A stretch of DNA of 64,000 bases from Neonectria sp. B-13 (lineage: Eukaryota; Ascomycota; Sordariomycetes; Hypocreales; Nectriaceae): the NCBI GenBank assembly GCA_002682825.1, contig NOKP01000011.1:186420-250419 (forward strand), given 5' to 3'. Below, piece after piece: positions 1 through 10,700 of this stretch. Made by a program: the position numbers and the translations under genes. The notes beneath the pieces are model-generated. The model ran no database searches. It worked only from the letters and a program-made list of their open reading frames with translations, and was not told the origin of the DNA. The stretch's first letter is position 1; each line of letters begins with the position of its first letter.

Positions 1-478
1 CGTCGTTCGCCCCGAGTGGGTTGACGCCTGCGAGAAGAACGGCCGTATCCTCGGTGTAACCAAGTTCTACCTCGATGCCATGAAACCCGGCCCCCCCAGC
101 GAGGAGCAGACAGCCACGCCGCCCCCAGCAGAGAAGGACAAGGAGCTTCCCCCGGCCCCAGGCCAAAACGGCGACAAGGCGGACAAGGCAAAAGAGGACA
201 AGGCCGAGGACAAGGAGACAAAAAAGAACGACGATTCGGATGACTCAACGGACGATGACGAAGAGCCTGAGCAAAAGGCCAAGTCCACCCCAAAGGAAGA
301 GCAGAAGGTGCGATTTGAGGATAAACAGGAGCAGAAGGTTGCGCTACGCCCAAGCGGTGCGGCGAACAGTGGCGACAGGCCGAGCGAGGATAAGACGGAC
401 GATGACAATGAGAACGACGCAAATGCGAAGCCCTCACCGACCCCCGACGGATCTTCCTTTCAGGAGGTGGAGCTATAG
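1..478 (+). CDS. BRCT-domain protein, C-terminal part (partial)
   Basis: Only the 3' end of this gene is in the window. The open frame enters at base 2 and stops at 476-478. The first residues read VVRPEWVDACEKNGRIL followed by KFYLD, which is the end of a BRCT repeat: the hydrophobic-x-P-x-W helix and the following strand. BRCT modules bind phosphopeptides or each other in DNA-repair, checkpoint and CTD-phosphatase proteins. After it comes a hydrophilic tail of about 130 residues rich in Lys, Glu and Asp, probably disordered and nuclear. Which BRCT protein this is cannot be decided from this fragment; an Fcp1-like phosphatase, a Rev1-like polymerase and a ligase-associated factor remain open. 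It converges with the short-chain dehydrogenase gene 264 bp downstream. Confidence 0.7.
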   Translation, partial: VVRPEWVDACEKNGRILGVTKFYLDAMKPGPPSEEQTATPPPAEKDKELPPAPGQNGDKADKAKEDKAEDKETKKNDDSDDSTDDDEEPEQKAKSTPKEEQKVRFEDKQEQKVALRPSGAANSGDRPSEDKTDDDNENDANAKPSPTPDGSSFQEVEL

Positions 479-742
479 ACAACCAAAAGAAGACCCTGGA
501 ATACCTTTGAATTGCAGTCAGTATCCTTTTTACGGATCACCTCGGACGGCGCGTGGCACGGCTTGATATCTCTGTTTTCTGTATGATGACCTTGGCTGGT
601 CAGGCGTGGGAGGAGCAGTACAGCGACGACCCAAATATCCGTTTAATCGACACTTTTTCCCCATCTCGACGGCTCACGACTTTGTCTTGTGTCTAGTTTT
701 ATTGATTTGATTCATACTGCATGTATCGACGTGTCTCACCTC

Positions 743-1561
743 TTATGGCGGAACCTCGTTCGCCTTCCAATCCCAACACTTGCCCCTCTGTTTGACATCC
801 AGCCCAGCCATGACTTCCACCAACCTCTCCGCCGCATACTCGGGGCTCAGCAGCTTCTCCTCCCCGATACTGTCCCAGAACTCGCGGCTGAAGTCAGTCT
901 TTACCGTACCCGGGTGGTAGCTCACTGACACCGCCTTATCGCCGCTCTTTGCTCGCAGAAACAGGTCCAGGCTCTTAGCCAGACTCATGACGGCGGACTT
1001 GCTCGCGCGGTATGAGAACCAACCGCCCAGCCGGTTGTCCGTCGTCGAGCCCACACGGGCCGACATGCTGAGCCACGTCGCGTGCTGCGGCAGTCGGATG
1101 GCGTCGGTGGACGGGCTGGGGGAGAGCTCTGTAGCGCGTGTGGGGAGAAAGCGAGCGAAGTGCTTCATGAGGAGCAAAGGGCCAAGGCTGTTGACCTGGA
1201 AGCTCTCGAGGCTGTCAGAGGCGTTGACTTGCTCCAGGTTCTTCTCGGCATGGAGGATGCCCGGGATGGCGCATGCCAGCCGAAGGTGATGTGTCGACGG
1301 AGGGAACAGGTCGGCGGCTTTGGCGGCGGCGGCCTCGAGGGTGGCCTCCTTGGTGACGTCGGCGTGGACAACGGAGAGGCGCGAAGCGAAGGCGTCGTCC
1401 CGAGATAGGCCTTCAAGGAGGGCTGCTTTGACGGCTGCTGGATCGTGGTGGGTGCGAGCGGTGGCAAGGATGGGAACTGAGGTGGTTCGGAGGAGATGCC
1501 GGGTGAGGGCATGCCCGATGCCGCGGGTAGACGGGCTGACGAAGATCCAAGGGGACGACAT
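743..1561 (-). CDS. Short-chain dehydrogenase/reductase (SDR)
   Basis: A single-exon protein of 272 residues, the usual size for a classical SDR. The N-terminal dinucleotide-binding turn is a variant of TGxxxGIG (SPSTRGIG, residues 9-16). The NAG-type central strand is changed to CAIPG (about 97-101), N124 sits in VNSLG, the catalytic serine lies in SARVGS (about 167-172), and YRASK gives Y184 and K188. The C-terminal VSYHPGTVKTDFSR is typical of the CsgA/C-factor-like subgroup that binds NADP(H). The substrate cannot be read from the sequence. The atypical glycine motif (first Gly replaced by Ser) is seen in C-factor-type SDRs. The first ATG is used because it directly precedes the first beta strand. 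Its 3' end faces the BRCT gene, and no cluster partners are nearby. Confidence 0.88.
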   Translation of the reverse strand: MSSPWIFVSPSTRGIGHALTRHLLRTTSVPILATARTHHDPAAVKAALLEGLSRDDAFASRLSVVHADVTKEATLEAAAAKAADLFPPSTHHLRLACAIPGILHAEKNLEQVNASDSLESFQVNSLGPLLLMKHFARFLPTRATELSPSPSTDAIRLPQHATWLSMSARVGSTTDNRLGGWFSYRASKSAVMSLAKSLDLFLRAKSGDKAVSVSYHPGTVKTDFSREFWDSIGEEKLLSPEYAAERLVEVMAGLDVKQRGKCWDWKANEVPP

Positions 1562-2316
1562 TGCGACGATGTTGAGGTCGAGGTTGAGTGTGACGTTTCC
1601 AACGAGGATTGCGTGTAGGCTTGTCTTTAGCCAAAATGAGATGGCAGATTGAAAGCCACTTCAAATAGGATTCTCCCTCTTTATTCATCTTTGCTGGAGA
1701 ACCCCAACCCAGCTAATTTACAGTTTATGCATGATGGCTAGAGTGTTGTCGTCCACCGTACTCAAGAGGCCAGACGATGCGCGGGTTCCTGTCATCGACG
1801 TCATGCCGGCGGACGCGAGCGGGTCGATCGATTTGTGGCGCATTCCCAATCGGGTGATGAAGCGTCTTTGTTGGAATCAATCATTTTCAGGGTCTTCCCT
1901 GGTTTTAGATATCCAATTCTCTCGAGGTCTGCTCGAGTCTGATACGGTCGTTGTAGATGTCAATTCTCGATAGCATTCATTGTGCTGTGGTGGAGACAGT
2001 GGCACACGAGTCAAGAATTGCGATTGGCACATCTCGTTCACATAGCCTAAGAGGGACTAAGACAAGCAAGTAAAGATACAGTGTAGATAATTAAAGGATA
2101 TTGAACAATTCATCATTATAAGGCGTTACTAGGAAAGATGTTAGGTGCATGGACTACAGTAAGTTTGCTTTCAAATCAAACAGCGCTGGCCCGTCAGGTC
2201 GGAACCTTGCTCCCCCAATCCCATAATGCTGTGCCTCCCAGGTATACTCCTCCAGGAGTTGACGAAAACAAAATAAAAGTACAAGTCAAAGTAAAAAGGA
2301 AGTCGTCATCATCCGT
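1562..2316. other. Intergenic, between SDR promoter and low-complexity gene 3' end
   Basis: This 755-bp stretch should hold the promoter and leader of the SDR gene and the 3' UTR of the next minus-strand gene. It becomes AT-rich from about 1970. Short ORFs here have no recognisable domain. No RNA gene or repeat was seen. Confidence 0.5.
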
Positions 2317-5073
2317 TCAAAATCCACGGAAGGCGAGATCCTCGTCCTCGGCCAAGGCCATCGTCCTCGCCTCGAAGTTCAGCCTTGATCGACCGGCCAG
2401 CTCCCGCATCAACGGTTCGATCGTGTCGAGTCCGCTCACGTCATCACTAGCGTTTCCGGCTTCGAGTTCCTCCTTGGTCCGTACGAGCTGCTCAAGAAAC
2501 TCCCGTTCTGAGACGCCAGATCCGGGCATCGCTCGGCTCTGGCGGTTGCCGGCGCTGAAAGAGGCTCTTCCACGAGGAGGGCTGAGGGATCCGACCATGT
2601 CTTCATCCGAAAACCAGCCTTGTGCATGATCTTCGTCGCCCTGGGCATGGGCGAGTGTGCGGTTGAGGTTCTCTAGTACAGGAACCAAAGCTCGGAGCCA
2701 GACGTCGCCGTTGCGCTCAAGGCGGCGCAGCCGGCGCTCCATCTCTCGGATGCGGTACTCGCGATATACATCATAATGACGAATGAGTTCCTTGTCCGTC
2801 GGCGGTGATGTGGCAGTGCTCTTGGGCTCATCGGCCTCCTCTTTCGACAAGACTAGGGGTATCGGCAGCGTACGAGATCCCGATCTCGAATCTCGCACCT
2901 TACTACCTTGCTCGCGTGTAGTGTTCCATTCATGCCGTCTAGAGAGGGACGCCCGATCGGCGTCGCCCGCCTGCTCTGCAAAGCTTTGCTTAGAAAGACG
3001 CTCGAGAGAGCCCTTTGATAATCGATCGATGGAGCCTTGCTTGGACATTCGGTCTACAGAGCTTTGTTTGGAAAGCCGCTCGAGAGAGCCCTTGGATAAT
3101 CGATCGATAGAACCCGGCTTAGACATTCGATCTACAGAGTTCTGCTTGGAAAGCCGCTCGAGAGACCCCTTAGACAACCGATTGATAGAGCCCTGCTTGG
3201 CCATTCGATCTACAGAGCTGTGCTTGGAGGTTTGGTCCACTGAGCTCTGTACGGGACTTCGGTTAAAGTTGCCTTGCTTCTGAGCGGGCGATCCTTTGGT
3301 GGATTGGGGAGGAGTTGGGTTGCTGGAGCTGTTGATGGAGACGGGGGAAATGGTGCCTGTCCTCCCTGACATTGAGGGGACTCTCGGGATGGGCTTTGGT
3401 CGGAATTGAGGCTTTGTTTTTGGGGGTTTGGGGAAGTTGTGATGGAGAGCCGGCGATTGCAAAGCCGGCGAAGGCTGAAGTGGGCCTCTCTGAACCAGCG
3501 TTGTTGTCAATTGGAGCGGCGATGGTTGGACGTCGGCGACAACCATGATAGCGCAAAGAGAATGTTGGTTCTCCGACTTTAGTGGTAATGGCGGAGGCTT
3601 CTCTTTCCTCGGCGGTGACTTGGAGTTCTCATTTTGGGGATCTGTCGATAATGCTGTAGGTTCTTCAACCTCTTGTGTTTCGGTCTCCTGGCTTCGCTGG
3701 CTCTGCAGGCTTCGTTGGCTTTGCACAGAATTTCGTTTGTTCCGCAGTGCCTCCATATCCCTTCGCTTCTTGTCCCGTACCTTGTCACGACGGGTTTGGC
3801 TTTGCATCGAATTTATAGACGGCGTCGGAGAGGTGGGACCGTCTGATGGCCCCAGTGGATTCCGTGTTATCACAGTGATGGTCGGCTCTTCAGGCTTTTT
3901 GCTCGACATGAAGAGGGGATATTCTTCGAGAGCCGACTTTTTTGACTTCGTCGCATCCGCGAGAATCGGCTCGTTGTCACTCGAGGTGAGGATGCTCTTG
4001 GACACCCAATTTTGATAGGGTTCATCATTGGAGTTGGTTCGGTCCGGGGATATGGCAATTGGAAGTGTGTCCGGCGCGGGCATTGCCTGGGACATCATGG
4101 CGTCGATTGACGTTGGCGGGAACACGAAGCGATTCACCACCAGACTCGAACCTCGCATGGGTAAAGCTTCTTTGCGATTTGAGCTGTGTGAACCCGCTCC
4201 TGTCTGTCCATGGCTTGGAAGTTCGAGGGAGGACTCATTCGCTCGTCTGAATTGGTCCGTGGGTACTGTTCTTGGGGAACCTGACGAGACACCAAGGTAC
4301 CCAGAGACCTTCCCTTGATTGTTGCCATCGGTAGAACTCGTAGGTGCATATGGAGTGCCTACGGAGGCACCGCGAGGCCTCGAAGTATTTGGCGATGCTG
4401 GACTCTGAGAGGCTGGGGTTCTCCGAGCCTGCGAGCTGGAAGCGATCGACTCCTCCGTGACAGTTCGAAGGACCGTTACAACGCCCTTCTCATTCAATAC
4501 GGCGCGCGTCGGGCCATGTCGGCTGGCGAGTGGGCGCAGTTGTCGATTCTGGTAGACGGGGTATTGGGTCCGAGGACTTCGCCCGAATGGGGAAGCATCA
4601 AGAGGGATTGAGATGGCGATATGTCGATGGCCGCCGGTTGTGATGCCCGAGATGGCCGAGTCAGGAAGGCGAATCGGATCCGGGGACTTGGCAACCGACT
4701 TGCTCCTCATGGCAATTTTCCTAATCTTGGCCCATCGTCCCTTGTCGCCGTCGACGTCGTCGGGGATGGACATGAAGTTGTCTTCAGGCGGAGCGTGGTT
4801 CCTGAGGAAGTCAATCAACTCAGCCAACCCACTGCTCCGCCTGAAATTGCCATTTTCGTCAATAAGGGTGGTGTCTTCGAACTCAAACTTGGGTTCCAAG
4901 TGGTCGAGGAGGTTCGACGACGACTTTGCCCTGCGGCGGAGACTCGGCGCATTGTTTAGGCTAGGCTCTGGGTGATGATTGAATAGGGAGTAGGCTGATG
5001 ATGCTCGAGGTCGTGAGGAGCCATTGGCCAAAGTGACACAAAGTTCGCGATCCACGGTGATGGTTTGCGCCAT
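2317..5073 (-). CDS. Hypothetical low-complexity protein with 26-residue repeats
   Basis: An uninterrupted 918-codon ORF. I do not recognise a catalytic domain. The N-terminal 150 residues look like a conserved fungal segment (ELIDFLRNHAPPEDNF at about residues 85-100, then a basic KIRKIAMRSKS stretch). The middle is Ser/Pro/Arg-rich and probably disordered, with polybasic KVRDKKRRDMEALRNKR around residue 435. Near residues 610-700 there are three tandem 26-residue repeats containing SVDRM, GSIDRLSK and GSLERLSK, i.e. RxxS-type sites that could be basophilic-kinase targets (inference). The C-terminal 170 residues contain an acidic/basic helix (IREMERRLRRLERNGDVW) and a second predicted helix, plausible as a short coiled coil. 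A scaffold or cell-polarity protein is a guess. The gene is likely real because the long ORF has consistent codon use and a clear start. Confidence 0.75.
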   Translation of the reverse strand: MAQTITVDRELCVTLANGSSRPRASSAYSLFNHHPEPSLNNAPSLRRRAKSSSNLLDHLEPKFEFEDTTLIDENGNFRRSSGLAELIDFLRNHAPPEDNFMSIPDDVDGDKGRWAKIRKIAMRSKSVAKSPDPIRLPDSAISGITTGGHRHIAISIPLDASPFGRSPRTQYPVYQNRQLRPLASRHGPTRAVLNEKGVVTVLRTVTEESIASSSQARRTPASQSPASPNTSRPRGASVGTPYAPTSSTDGNNQGKVSGYLGVSSGSPRTVPTDQFRRANESSLELPSHGQTGAGSHSSNRKEALPMRGSSLVVNRFVFPPTSIDAMMSQAMPAPDTLPIAISPDRTNSNDEPYQNWVSKSILTSSDNEPILADATKSKKSALEEYPLFMSSKKPEEPTITVITRNPLGPSDGPTSPTPSINSMQSQTRRDKVRDKKRRDMEALRNKRNSVQSQRSLQSQRSQETETQEVEEPTALSTDPQNENSKSPPRKEKPPPLPLKSENQHSLCAIMVVADVQPSPLQLTTTLVQRGPLQPSPALQSPALHHNFPKPPKTKPQFRPKPIPRVPSMSGRTGTISPVSINSSSNPTPPQSTKGSPAQKQGNFNRSPVQSSVDQTSKHSSVDRMAKQGSINRLSKGSLERLSKQNSVDRMSKPGSIDRLSKGSLERLSKQSSVDRMSKQGSIDRLSKGSLERLSKQSFAEQAGDADRASLSRRHEWNTTREQGSKVRDSRSGSRTLPIPLVLSKEEADEPKSTATSPPTDKELIRHYDVYREYRIREMERRLRRLERNGDVWLRALVPVLENLNRTLAHAQGDEDHAQGWFSDEDMVGSLSPPRGRASFSAGNRQSRAMPGSGVSEREFLEQLVRTKEELEAGNASDDVSGLDTIEPLMRELAGRSRLNFEARTMALAEDEDLAFRGF
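2985..3222. repeat. Three 78-bp in-frame tandem repeats
   Basis: The block CTCGAGAGA(G/C)CC recurs at 3001, 3079 and 3157, a spacing of exactly 78 bp (26 codons). The repeats lie inside the 918-codon gene and stay in frame. Units differ by a few substitutions, for example S/A, Q/P and D/N in the encoded peptides. Confidence 0.9.
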
Positions 5074-7704
5074 AATGGGCTTCTAATACCAATTGCCGGG
5101 ACCTATTAGCTTGCCCACCGCCAATGCAAACTTGGCTAGTGATGTCCTTAGATCCATGAAATCTGTATCAGTCAGTTGATGGTCATACTGGGAGGACCAT
5201 TGTTGTGGTTGTGTTTTGCCTTACCTTTTGCGCCGATCGCCCGAGTATCGGGCCTGTTGACTTATACGTTGAATAGTTGGCGCCTTCGTGCTCGGTCGTC
5301 CAGTGCAAAGAGACAGGGCGGATGGCTGGCTTATAGATCAGCAACGATGTACAATGTACGAATACTTCGTATTGCTAACGTCTTCTCTCACAAAACGAAG
5401 TCGTGTCCAGCCCAGAAGGTTGGGAGAGGAGACGAGAAACGGCGAAGGTGGATGGATAGAAGGGAGAGAAAGACCCAAGGGCGCCGCCTCATTACGCCCA
5501 CCTTCTCCTGCACATCCCGCCCACCAACAGCTCCTCAATCTTGACTTGATAAGTCGAGAGGCCTTGGAGCCATGCCGTCACCGAGAGGCCCATGCCCTTG
5601 GCGCCGCCAGCCAACGGCTCCAAGTGCCGCCACAAGCTGGACTCGACTGGCATTAGCTCCCCAGCCCGTCGGCGGGGGCAGTGGGAACCCAATTACGACC
5701 CCGGAACTAGCGAAAGGCTTTCTCAGGTTAGCCCCGAGTACGAATGAGATCCCCTTTTGCACAGCACTTCGTAGGTATCTCTCAGGGACTTGGAGAGTCT
5801 CAGGGTGTTCCCATGCGCCAAACCGCCTGAGATATTCGCCTGCCGCGAGCTACTGCGACCTGCCGCAACCTGCCACGACCTGCTGCTGCAAGTCCATAGA
5901 CCGGCTGCTACCTGCTCTGCGACCTAATGAGAGAGCCTGTCGTCGCCGTAGCTGAGCGCTCAAACCACAGGGATCGGCTCTCTGTACCCCTCTCCTGGGA
6001 GACGAACTCTCCGGGTTGACTGGCAGGTCCCATTTCCCAGCGTGATATGCAGGGGTCCATTGCTTTTTCTCCCTGGGGCTAAGGCACAGGTTGCCCAGCT
6101 GGAGCAGCAAAAGAAACGACGAAAAAAGCAATGCGTCGCTGTGTGAGGCCCCGGTAGTTGGTTGCTGGCAAGGGTCTGGAGCGGGCTGGTTTGTTTCCAG
6201 ACCCAGCGAGACCCGGAGTGCTTCGTAGTGTACATTGTAATAGTGCGTGCATCGCCGGTTGGTTTGTACGCTGCCAAACCTGCATCAGTGATCGTAGTTA
6301 TCGTAGCATTCGCACCGATGACATCCAATATCAGATCTGCGTGTTTCAACCTCCATTGGAACGGGCAGCCCAAGCTTTAGTGGCAGAGGGGAACTAATAA
6401 ACGGCTCCTCGCCTGTTTCGTTTCGCGCTCAGATGCCTCCAAAACTCAGAATGCGCTTCTAGAGCCTGCCAGCCCAACCCCGTTCGGGTGGCCCCCGTTT
6501 GTTAGGTGGACGATGGATCCAACTTCCCAGCAAAAGAAACTAAAAGCACCAGGGCGGAAACTTCAACGGCCAGGTCGTTTCCGGGTGCCACGGTGCTGAT
6601 CTGGTGCGTGATTGCGAACAAGTGCTGGTGCCATCTCGACCTTGACCATGCAAACGGGGGGCGCTGGACGAAACGACACAGCGATCTCAATCTTCCGACA
6701 TCCGATTCGTCTTGGAGCCATGTGACCCTGTGACTTGACAAGTTGAGTCCCAGCTTAGCTCCGAGTTGGCTCTGCAGCTAGGCCTGGACGGCTTCAGCGT
6801 GGCCTCATACGCGTCCGTACTCCCTCCCTTCTGTAGTGCATCCTCATGTAAGGGGTCGCGCTGTGCGGAAACAAGTGAGGAGACTGATCAGAGAAGGCGT
6901 TGGCTGAGTCGCTGACGCAGAGGCCAGCCAGCCTTGTGAGCGCTGTCGTTTTCCTTGCCCGTCCCTGCCCTTGTCCCTGCGTGCGAACGGTGCACTATGA
7001 ATTTCCCGACAGTGCCAATCCTCACCAAAGTCGGCCCATATCCAAACAAAATCACATCATTGCGGCTTTCCAGGGTTTCAGCTGGCTGAGGGTCTTGCAA
7101 AATCAGAATTCTTCACAGGGGATGATGGGCGATGGGTAATGAGTGATGGGTAATGAGTAATGGCATCCCCAACGACAGACAGTACGTACTGCCGCGTTCA
7201 AGCAGTCACGTGATTTGCATAAACCTGACTCGACGTCCCGCTTCGGCTTGTATGAGAACATCCTCTTGTCCAGAGCTGGTCTGGTATTAACCCGTCGTAC
7301 GTATCACGCGGGCTGAGCGTTGCTAGCAGCAACATCTCATGCTCGTCCTTCTTTAACGAGCCAAAGCCTCGGCGACACGCCATTACCACCTCGACCTCTT
7401 GGCCTCAATACTACGCCTTTACACTCTATGGGTCGTCTCTCAGTTCGACGCGTGCCCATATACCTCATGCGAGGTGCCAGGGTCCGAAGTAGTATCCCCT
7501 TCCAGGCTCTAGCCAACTCCTCGCCTATACCAAGAGCATGAATACCGGATGTTGGTGCTGTCCGATTCTGCCAAATGCTTCTTCTCATAGAGGCAGATCC
7601 TCATGTTACGATGCCTAACTTAGTTCCTTCAACGCCTGAAAATGCTATAGTCGCAGGTATCCTTATGCTTAAAATACAATGCTTCCCGTACTTGTTGCGT
7701 GGGA
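5074..7704. other. Intergenic 2.6 kb, no supported gene
   Basis: The 5' side of the 918-codon gene faces the 3' end of SEN1. GC-rich pieces alternate with ordinary sequence. All ORFs are shorter than 140 codons, overlap on both strands and show no domain. It probably contains the long leader and promoter of the minus-strand gene upstream of 5073. No tRNA, repeat or transposon was recognised. Confidence 0.5.
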
Positions 7705-10700
7705 CTATCGCCTCTTAGGGACAAAGAGGCTTGGTTTTCCTTTCTTCTTTCGAGGGTTGGGAGGTGGCAGGCTCTTCGGCGGCAACTAGTCTTTTGTGTT
7801 AGCAAATTGTCCGACTGGTGCGGGTCGGTCGCCGTTCACATACCCGACTACTGCCTGTCTCATCCGGCTGGTTAGATGTCGATCCACTTGATGTCTTTGT
7901 CTGGTTCATGTGGTTCATGTGGTTCATCGGCGGTCCAGTTGGTATCGCTGGCGGTCGCTCTGGAGGCACCATCCCCAACACGGACATGGCAGATGGATCC
8001 GTAGGAGGCTTCGGCGGCCGGTTCGGTCTCGAGCCAAACTTGTTCATGAGCCCACCTCGAGCCCTGTCACTCGCTACCTGTTGGTGTGTTAGACATGTGA
8101 CTGGGGTTTGGGTGTTGTGGGTGGTTTTTTTATTTTTACATACTCTCTTCGTCATGGGTTGGTTGGATTCGGGACCATCCAAGGATCGCTTCTTTACCTC
8201 CGATCCAGGTAATTTGACCGTAGATGTGTGAATGACTGGTGGCCCACCAGACCGTGGGACAACTTCACTCTTTGGAAGTCCGCCAAGACCAGGGATTTGA
8301 CCTGGCGTAGCAGAGCTGGCAGGTTTCTCAATTCTGACGTTCGGTGATTGTGAGCGGGGGGCTGGCGGCTTGGATGGCGGCGCACTTATCGCTGGTGCGT
8401 CTCGCATAACAAGCTCTCGATCTTGCGCTTGCTGAACTGGAGGGAGGTAAGCGCCTGGTTTGGCTTGCTCGAGAGGCTTCCGAAGCATCGATAAGATATC
8501 GCCCTTAGTGTATCGATCTCGCGCCTTAGAATCCTCAATGAGCTTGCGCCAGAATTCGCCCTGAACAAGAGCCCTGGAGTCACCAAGGATCCAAAGTGAC
8601 GACTTGGCTCGGGTCAGACCGACGTTCATTCGTCGAATATCAGTCATGAAACCAATACCGCCACTAGGGCTAGCTCGAACACATGAGAAAATGATGATCT
8701 CGCATTCTCGACCCTGGAAGGCATCCGTCGTGTTGAATTCGATAATGTTGGTGATGCCCTCGCCGTATCTGGATGTGAATCGGTTCCGAAGCTCGAACAG
8801 CTGGGCTTTATACGGAGTGATGATACCAATCTTGCCGGTCAAGTCCATGTCTCGATTCTCCTTGCTAAACCGGTCATAAATCTGCATGGCAACTTCCAAT
8901 TCCCTAGTGTTGACCAGGGATCGGCCTCTCTGACCACGCTCCTGGACACCCTGAACATCAAAGAAGCGATACGGCCCGAGCAGGAGATTCTTGTGCCAGG
9001 GCTGCTGGCGGAGCTCTTGCATGTTTTGGCCGTCCTGAAGCTGTCCTTCATAGAATTCTCTGCTTGGGAACAAACTGATTTCAGGATGCATGCGGTACTG
9101 CATGTCTAGCAGATGGATAGACTTCGGATGGTTCTGTTGCATTCGTACGAACAAACTTTGATCGTATCCGAACCTCGCGGCTGACTGAGAAAGGACCGTA
9201 GGAGGAAGCTGCTTGGGATCACCGACCAGAACACACTTGCAACATCCGTACTTCAGGGGGATCAAGGCGCTCAGTTCAACACACTGGGCAGCCTCGTCGA
9301 TGATGACAGTCTCGAATTCGACGTCAAGGTTTCTGAACATCTCATGGCCACTACCGCTCAGGGTAGCGCAGAGAACCTGGGCCGAGTTGAGGATCTCCTG
9401 CTGAACTTGACGACGGCGCATCTCCATTTCTCGCGCAACCGAGTTACCGCTGTCCTTCTGAGCGTCGATTTGCTTGCCGATCTGCATCTGCCGCCTCTTC
9501 AGCTCTTCGAACTGCCGAGAGAGGGTGTTGTAGAGTGCTCGATCATCGAGGCCGCGCGTTTCTTCAAGCCGAGGTCGCAGCTCCGACAGTTCCTCTTTGA
9601 TCTTTCCAGCATCCTCATGCAACTTCTCGCGGTCGGCTTTGGCCTTTTCCTTTGTCGTGTCACCCTCAAGGCGTGCCTTGACTAGTTCGTCGAGAGTAAC
9701 ATCCCTCACAGCGACGTTGATGGCATCGCTTCTACCTAGTCGGATAACGTTGATTTTTCTAGTCTTGCCACCAATTGTCTTGATACCAGACTTGAGTCGC
9801 AGGACCAGTTCGTCCACGGCGGCGTTACTGGGAGCGCAAACAAGAAGCTTCTTGGGTCGAGCTTGGTTATTTGGTGTAGGAGCACCAATGGGCCGCAAAG
9901 GGACACCAACAGGAACACCTTGATTGTTCATTTGGTTGAGCTGCTCAGAGAGAAGGGTTCCCACCATGGCGATGATGGTCTTCGTCTTTCCGGTTCCTGG
10001 AGGTCTGTGATATGTTAGCATATGACGGCACTGTGAGGAGTCAAGAAATTTACCCCTGAATCAAAGTAAATCCGTCGTTGTCATGTGCACCCAAGACTGC
10101 CATGGCCTGACCCCGATTGAGAGAGTAGTTGTCCATATAACTGGAGATCTTTTCCTCTCCGTACCGGATGATTGGTGACGGCTCGGCCTTGAGAATCTCG
10201 TCCATGAGGTCGTAGTACTGAAGACTCTCCAATGCAGCGTATTCTCTTTCTATGGTGGTCATGTTGGTAATCTTGATACCATGCACGGTTGCGCTAGGAG
10301 TCAAGGCCTGCGACAGTGGGTTACCTCGAGATGCCACACGATATGTTATCTCAATGAGGTCCTTCTTGTAGGTAGTACGATGCACCCTCGCTAAGCAATG
10401 TCGAGCAGTCTTGTCAGTTAGAGGGTTCTCGGCTTCAGATACGAGGAGAATATCGCCCTCCATGACGCGGCGGTCTTTGTTCTGAACCACGGGCATCGTG
10501 AACGTCACTTCCAAGTAACTGTCGACGCTTGCACGACTGGCAATCTTCATGCCGAATGGTTGAGATGTCAACTCATCCTTTGCGGTGACGAAAGAACGCC
10601 AGGCTTCCGAGGCTAGCAAGGGGAAGAAAGTCTCCTGATAGGATTTGGGATCCGAGTACTTCGTCGCGACTGCTGACGCTGCCGGTCCCACAGGAGGGTC

